Source of the DNA: Nanohaloarchaea archaeon SW_4_43_9
Lineage (GTDB): Archaea; Nanohalarchaeota; Nanosalinia; Nanosalinales; Nanosalinaceae
Assembly (NCBI GenBank): GCA_003009815.1
Contig: PXPD01000008.1
Coordinates: 1 to 8,403, forward strand
Reading direction: 5' to 3'
DNA length: 8,403 nucleotides
Translations under genes and position numbers: made by a program
Notes under the pieces: generated by a model
Databases searched by the model: none
What the model was told of the DNA's origin: nothing
Seen by the model: the letters and a program-made list of their open reading frames with translations, nothing else
In this document: piece after piece, positions 5,934 through 8,403 of the stretch
How positions within the stretch are numbered: the stretch's first letter is position 1
Layout of the letters: every line of letters starts with the position of its first letter

Positions 5934-6107
5934 CTAATCCTCAGGCTCTACATGGCACTTATCAATATGGGATATCCGCCCACATTCAATGCATTCTGGG
6001 AATAATGCCCTGTAACCCTGAAAGCTCATTTCTCCGCCACACTCCGGACAGTGAAGCTTTTTATGATCTCGGATATCTGAAATCTGTATCACCTTGACTA
6101 ACCCCAT
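5934..6107 (-). CDS. Small zinc-ribbon protein (57 residues)
   Basis: This short gene was found by reading the gap between the NUDIX gene and the 92-residue gene. It encodes 57 residues starting MGLVKVIQIS and contains two knuckles, CPECGGE (Cys20, Cys23) and CIECGR (Cys39, Cys42), 15 residues apart: a typical zinc ribbon. A further Cys51-x-His may or may not bind metal. The ATG at 6107 is supported by GGAG (6113-6116) 5 nt upstream, and the gene overlaps the end of the NUDIX frame by 10 bp, so the two are probably translated together. A GTG at 6092 is a weaker alternative start. Small archaeal zinc ribbons often bind nucleic acid or a protein partner; which applies here cannot be told. Confidence 0.75.
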   Translation of the reverse strand: MGLVKVIQISDIRDHKKLHCPECGGEMSFQGYRALFPECIECGRISHIDKCHVEPED

Positions 6108-6535
6108 CCAATCTCCTGATATTCAAGTCCGTCATCTATTTCATCGATAACCTTCTCGACGTAATCTATAGTATTGTCTGGAAGATCATTCTTTCTCACC
6201 CATTGAAGTTCCTCGCATTTTTCAGGTTCTTCATTTGTCGGTTCTCTTTTCCAGTTTCCTGCCTTGAAGAACACATCGACATAAACAAATCCTTCTGATC
6301 TGCGATGCATGATCGAGACTGTTTCAAGATCTTTTTTCTTGATTTCTATACCGACTTCCTCTTCAGCTTCCCTGATCATCGCCTCCCTGAAGTTCTCGTC
6401 TTCATCAACATGACCTGCTACAAGACTGTAACTGCCATCTTTGAAACCGGTATTCTTTCTTTTAATCAGAAGAACTTCATCGCTTTTCTCGAGGATCAAG
6501 TAAGATGCTGTTCTCGGTCTATGTTTTTCGGCCAT
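6098..6535 (-). CDS. NUDIX hydrolase
   Basis: NUDIX enzymes hydrolyse nucleoside diphosphates linked to another group, often cleaning up damaged nucleotides or trimming cofactors. The Nudix box is complete at residues 41-63 of 145: G41-x5-E47-x7-R55-E56-A57-E58-E59-E60-V61-G62-I63, with the Glu residues that hold the metal. The surrounding pattern (TASYLILEKSDEVLLIKR at the start, SLVAGHVDEDE before the box, CEELQWV after it) fits small MutT-like single-domain members. Substrate cannot be read from the sequence. It starts 11 bp after gatC stops, so it most likely shares the gatC transcript, and it overlaps the following zinc-ribbon gene. NUDIX genes are not a standard part of gat operons, so this arrangement may be lineage-specific. 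Confidence 0.92.
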   Translation of the reverse strand: MAEKHRPRTASYLILEKSDEVLLIKRKNTGFKDGSYSLVAGHVDEDENFREAMIREAEEEVGIEIKKKDLETVSIMHRRSEGFVYVDVFFKAGNWKREPTNEEPEKCEELQWVRKNDLPDNTIDYVEKVIDEIDDGLEYQEIGWG

Positions 6536-6546
6536 AACTAACCAAC

Positions 6547-6825
6547 CTACGCACTTGGTCCCTTGAAGTATCTGTCCTCCTCGTTATCTGTGTTATGGAA
6601 TACTTCATCCTTATCCAGTGTTTCCTCAACTTCGTCTTCACGGGTTTCCGACTCTGTCTCGGTTGGATGGAATGCAGGTTCGACATCTTCGGTGTCTATC
6701 TCTTCTAATTTCTGGAAGGTTGAGAGAATATTCTCGAACTCTTCTGCAAACTTTTCAGCCTCTCCTTCTTCCAGATTAATTCTGGCATTGTCTGCAATTT
6801 CCTCCACTTCTTCAGCTTCGACCAT
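6547..6825 (-). CDS. gatC: Asp-tRNA(Asn)/Glu-tRNA(Gln) amidotransferase subunit C (GatC)
   Basis: GatC is the small belt-like subunit that wraps GatA and GatB together and helps GatA fold. The 92-residue length is typical. Family landmarks are present: an opening helix VEEIADNARINLEEGEAEKF, then FENILSTFQKLEEIDTEDVEP, and the late REDEVEETLDKDEVFHN segment that lies across GatA and GatB. The C-terminus (YFKGPSA) resembles the usual F-x-V/G-P end. The protein is very acidic. It is the first gene of the - strand cluster, with a TATA box about 24 bp upstream of its ATG, so its mRNA is probably leaderless. It is separated from gatA by three small genes, instead of being adjacent as in many genomes. 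Confidence 0.92.
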   Translation of the reverse strand: MVEAEEVEEIADNARINLEEGEAEKFAEEFENILSTFQKLEEIDTEDVEPAFHPTETESETREDEVEETLDKDEVFHNTDNEEDRYFKGPSA

Positions 6826-6843
6826 ACTAGTTTCTTGAATCGG

Positions 6844-6853
6844 AAATATTTAG
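6844..6853 (-). promoter_or_regulatory. Leaderless promoter of gatC
   Basis: CTAAATATTT on the - strand is centred about 24 bp upstream of the gatC ATG. A GTTTGAAAAC element (6859-6868) lies just upstream of it. The same ten bases occur at 973-982, next to the A/T-rich stretch before the PAN-like gene. Confidence 0.5.
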
Positions 6854-6885
6854 TAACTGTTTGAAAACTGCTTCGTTCCGGTCAA

Positions 6886-6935
6886 TGAACTTTCCGTGAA
6901 CAGTTCAGAACAGAAGCTGTTCGAAAGCGATGAAC
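6886..6935. repeat. Phased GAAC repeats and palindromes, possible operator array
   Basis: TGAAC occurs at 6886-6890, 6897-6901 and 6931-6935, with AGAAC at 6907-6911. The first three are 10-11 bp apart, on one face of the DNA helix. They overlap two palindromes: TGAACAGTTCA (6897-6907) and GAACAG-AAG-CTGTTC (6908-6922). The array lies between the gatC promoter and the + strand TATA box at 6964, a good place for a regulator of divergent transcripts. No regulator gene is visible in the window. Confidence 0.4.
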
Positions 6936-6963
6936 ATTGTTAATCGGAGAGTTGTAGCAAAGA

Positions 6964-6971
6964 TTTATAAA
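6964..6971 (+). promoter_or_regulatory. TATA box of the hairpin-array RNA
   Basis: TTTATAAA predicts a start near 6992, just before the first TTGGGC hairpin (7005-7026). No reading frame of useful size follows before ftsZ, so this promoter should serve an RNA: either a free one or a leader reaching ftsZ. Confidence 0.45.
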
Positions 6972-6991
6972 GGAGCTAAGGAAATGTTAGG

Positions 6992-7140
6992 ATAAGCTTG
7001 AAACATTTGTCCTTGGGCGGACGAATCGAAAGCGACTGATATGATCTGACTCGTTTGGGCGCGAGTCGACTCGGATTCAAATTGGGCTTTGAATCCAAAC
7101 ATGTACTAAGTATTCAAGTTGGGCTTGTATTTGACTAACT
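6992..7140 (+). ncRNA. Candidate structured RNA: four hairpins sharing a TTGGGC loop
   Basis: The loop sequence TTGGGC occurs at 7013, 7055, 7082 and 7119, each at the tip of a hairpin. Stem 1 (7005-7026) has 8 bp, ATTTGTCC/GGACGAAT with one T-G pair. Stem 2 (7047-7068) has 8 bp, TGACTCGT/GCGAGTCG with T-G pairs at both ends. Stem 3 (7073-7096) has 9 perfect bp, GGATTCAAA/TTTGAATCC. Stem 4 (7115-7127) is weaker, CAAG/CTTG closing TTGGG, with more pairs outside a mismatch. The stems are unrelated in sequence, so the loop is what is kept. The T-G pairs would be A-C mismatches on the - strand, which favours + strand RNA. The 5' end is taken from the TATA spacing and the 3' end is a guess. I do not recognise this as a known RNA family; a protein-binding or antisense role is inference. 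Confidence 0.55.
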
Positions 7141-7156
7141 TCTAAGGTAGAATTAA

Positions 7157-7185
7157 CTATACCGCTTTAAAAAGGTTAGGTATAG
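7157..7185 (+). promoter_or_regulatory. ftsZ promoter: TATA box bracketed by a perfect inverted repeat
   Basis: CTATACC (7157-7163) and GGTATAG (7179-7185) form a perfect 7-bp inverted repeat enclosing the TATA box TTTAAAAA (7166-7173). Transcription would begin near 7195, about 10 nt before the ftsZ ATG. A protein bound to both arms would block TBP, so this looks like a repressor operator. If transcription comes through from upstream, the arms could instead fold into an RNA hairpin 19 nt before the start codon. Confidence 0.5.
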
Positions 7186-7204
7186 CCGTAAATGTGATGC
7201 TAAC

Positions 7205-8269
7205 ATGGAATCCCTAATAGATAACAACGAGTCCGGAAAAGACGTCGAAAATCTTGATGATGTAAAAGATGCTAGAATTGTAGTTGTAGGAGTCGGTGGA
7301 GCAGGTAATAACCAAGTAACCCGCATTCAAAAGAAGGATGTGCGGGGTGCCGACACAGTGGCAATCAACACCGATAAACAGCACCTGGAAATGGCTTCAG
7401 CCGATCGGAAAATCCTCGTAGGAAAAGACTTGACAAAAGGTCTTGGAGCAGGAGGTAAACCTGAGAAAGGTGCAAGATCAGCTGAAGAGAACCGTGCCGA
7501 ACTACGATCAATCTTCAAAGACGCCGACATGGTCTTCCTCACAGCAGGAATGGGAGGAGGAACAGGAACAGGAGCAACACCGGTTCTTGCAGAAATAGCA
7601 AAGAAAGAAGACTGCATAGTAATAGGAACAGTGACAATGCCTTTCGAGATTGAGGGCGCAAGAATGAGCAAAGCAGAAGATGGCCTATATAGACTAAGGC
7701 AACATGTAGACACCGCAATCGTAATTGAAAACGACAAATTACTAGATATAGCAGGTGACATGCCTCTAGACCAAGCATTCGGAGTAGCAGACGAACTGAT
7801 CACAACAATGATTAAAGGAGTAACAGAGACTATTTCCAAGCCTTCTTTAGTCAACCTGGACTACGCAGATGTACAGGCAATCATGAACCAAGGAGGAGTA
7901 GCAGTAGTAGGATACGGGGAATCAGATACCAAGAACAAAGGAGAGGAAGCAATCCACGAAGCCCTCAGCAATCCGCTACTCGATGTAGAGTTCGAAGGAG
8001 CAAACGGAGCACTACTTCACGTAGCAGGAGGATCAGACCTCACCTTGAACGAGATCAATGATGTAGGACAGAAAGTTAAACACCACCTAGACAGCCATGC
8101 ACAGGTCATCTGGGGCGCACGAGTAAAAGAAGAGCTTCAGGGCAAACTCCAAGTCATCTCAATCATCACAGGAGTCGAATCACCTTATGTCCTTGGTGAA
8201 GTAGAGGAAGAAACAGAGACAGAAGTCTCAGGAGATGTCAATGATCTGGGAATTGAGGTAATTGAATAA
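7205..8269 (+). CDS. ftsZ: Cell division GTPase FtsZ (FtsZ2-like)
   Basis: FtsZ is the tubulin-like GTPase that polymerises at mid-cell to drive division. All key parts are visible in 354 residues: the nucleotide-binding start VVGVGGAGNN (27-36), the tubulin signature GGGTGTG (117-123), and the T7-loop NLDYAD (217-222), whose acidic residues complete the active site of the next subunit. AINTDKQHL, the LVGK-x-LT-x-GLGAGG stretch, PSLVNLDYAD and IMNQGGVAV are features I recall from haloarchaeal FtsZ2 more than FtsZ1. The short tail ending DLGIEVIE resembles the FtsZ2 C-terminal peptide. A 20-residue N-terminal extension precedes the GTPase core, and the acidic linker before the tail is short. 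The ATG at 7205 follows a TATA box by about 35 bp. The gene is intact, and its promoter region is unusually rich in symmetric sequence. Confidence 0.95.
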   Translation: MESLIDNNESGKDVENLDDVKDARIVVVGVGGAGNNQVTRIQKKDVRGADTVAINTDKQHLEMASADRKILVGKDLTKGLGAGGKPEKGARSAEENRAELRSIFKDADMVFLTAGMGGGTGTGATPVLAEIAKKEDCIVIGTVTMPFEIEGARMSKAEDGLYRLRQHVDTAIVIENDKLLDIAGDMPLDQAFGVADELITTMIKGVTETISKPSLVNLDYADVQAIMNQGGVAVVGYGESDTKNKGEEAIHEALSNPLLDVEFEGANGALLHVAGGSDLTLNEINDVGQKVKHHLDSHAQVIWGARVKEELQGKLQVISIITGVESPYVLGEVEEETETEVSGDVNDLGIEVIE

Positions 8270-8277
8270 AACAACCA

Positions 8278-8395
8278 GAGGCTTCAGCGGTAACACGCGA
8301 AGTCTCAATCACCGTATCACTTCATACTTTCCCCTTTACCCCTTAAGACCTCCGCGTTCGGGTTTGATGGGCAAAAAGCCTGTCAAACACCGTAC
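8278..8395 (+). other. Two strong hairpins downstream of ftsZ, role unknown
   Basis: Hairpin A (8278-8306) pairs GAGGCTTC with GAAGTCTC, then after one bulged A pairs GCG with CGC around loop GTAACA. Hairpin B (8356-8395) pairs GTTTGATGGGC with GCCTGTCAAAC around an AAAAA loop, then continues past a bulged A into CGG/CCG and, after a mismatch, GT/AC. The G-T pairs (8281-8303, 8369-8381, 8368-8382) favour + strand RNA. Between them lies a C/T-rich stretch (8328-8345). No reading frame was found in 8270-8403. They could form the ftsZ 3' UTR or the start of a structured RNA cut by the window edge. Confidence 0.5.
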
Positions 8396-8403
8396 ACTCC
8401 CCT

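Noticed and set aside
6563..6838. 91-codon Ser-rich + strand frame opposite gatC
   Set aside because: It is a mirror image of the acidic gatC codons (Glu/Asp reversed to Ser/Phe); gatC is clearly the real gene.
6982..7008. AAATGTT/AACATTT inverted repeat as a fifth hairpin of the RNA
   Set aside because: Its left arm lies upstream of the start expected from the TATA box, its loop does not contain TTGGGC, and its right arm competes with stem 1.
7073..7096. The 9-bp TTGGGC hairpin as an intrinsic terminator
   Set aside because: No T run follows it, and it is one of four hairpins with the same loop, so termination does not explain the pattern.
7013..7124. TTGGGC repeats as a CRISPR array
   Set aside because: The shared unit is only 6 nt, spacing is irregular (42, 27, 37), and each copy is a hairpin loop instead of a repeat separated by spacers.
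7327..7854. 175-codon - strand frame inside ftsZ
   Set aside because: It is the antisense shadow of a highly conserved ftsZ; its Ser/Pro-rich composition is what reversed acidic codons give.

Overview
The window looks like a piece of a halophilic archaeal genome, most probably a DPANN nanohaloarchaeon-type lineage. This rests on strongly acidic (Asp/Glu-rich) proteins, a PAN-like proteasomal AAA ATPase, an FtsZ closest in motifs to haloarchaeal FtsZ2, a gatCAB amidotransferase set, a tRNA gene without encoded CCA, and A/T-rich TATA boxes about 24-27 bp upstream of several start codons, as expected for leaderless archaeal transcripts. Lineage is inferred; no 16S gene is present.

Left part (1-2567, + strand): the 3' end of a secreted or surface protein with a cadherin-like sandwich and a long acidic tail full of N-glycosylation sequons; a tRNA-Arg(UCG) followed by a decayed partial copy of itself; a divergent PAN-like ATPase; and a 69-residue amphi-Trp-like protein.

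Middle part (2591-6825, - strand): in transcription order gatC, a NUDIX hydrolase, a 57-residue zinc ribbon (short and easy to miss), a 92-residue unknown, gatA, gatB and an 85-residue unknown. Several neighbours overlap by ATGA or nearly abut, and two internal leaderless promoters are visible. gatB is broken: its N- and C-terminal halves are in different frames and about 30 conserved codons are missing at the junction, which could be a real deletion or an assembly collapse.

Right part (6826-8403): a 379-bp divergent intergenic region between gatC and ftsZ, then ftsZ, then 134 bp without a gene. The intergenic region holds the most interesting signal. Four consecutive hairpins with unrelated stems all present the same apical loop, TTGGGC (the fourth in a slightly shifted form). 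They lie downstream of their own TATA box, and their G-U pairs favour a + strand RNA. This looks like an undescribed structured RNA, either a free sRNA or a long ftsZ leader. A phased GAAC repeat array lies upstream of it, and a perfect inverted repeat brackets the ftsZ TATA box. Downstream of ftsZ are two further strong hairpins of unknown role.

The genes cover misacylated-tRNA amidation (GatCAB), regulated proteolysis (PAN) and cell division (FtsZ). Apart from the gat genes there is no evidence that they form one pathway.
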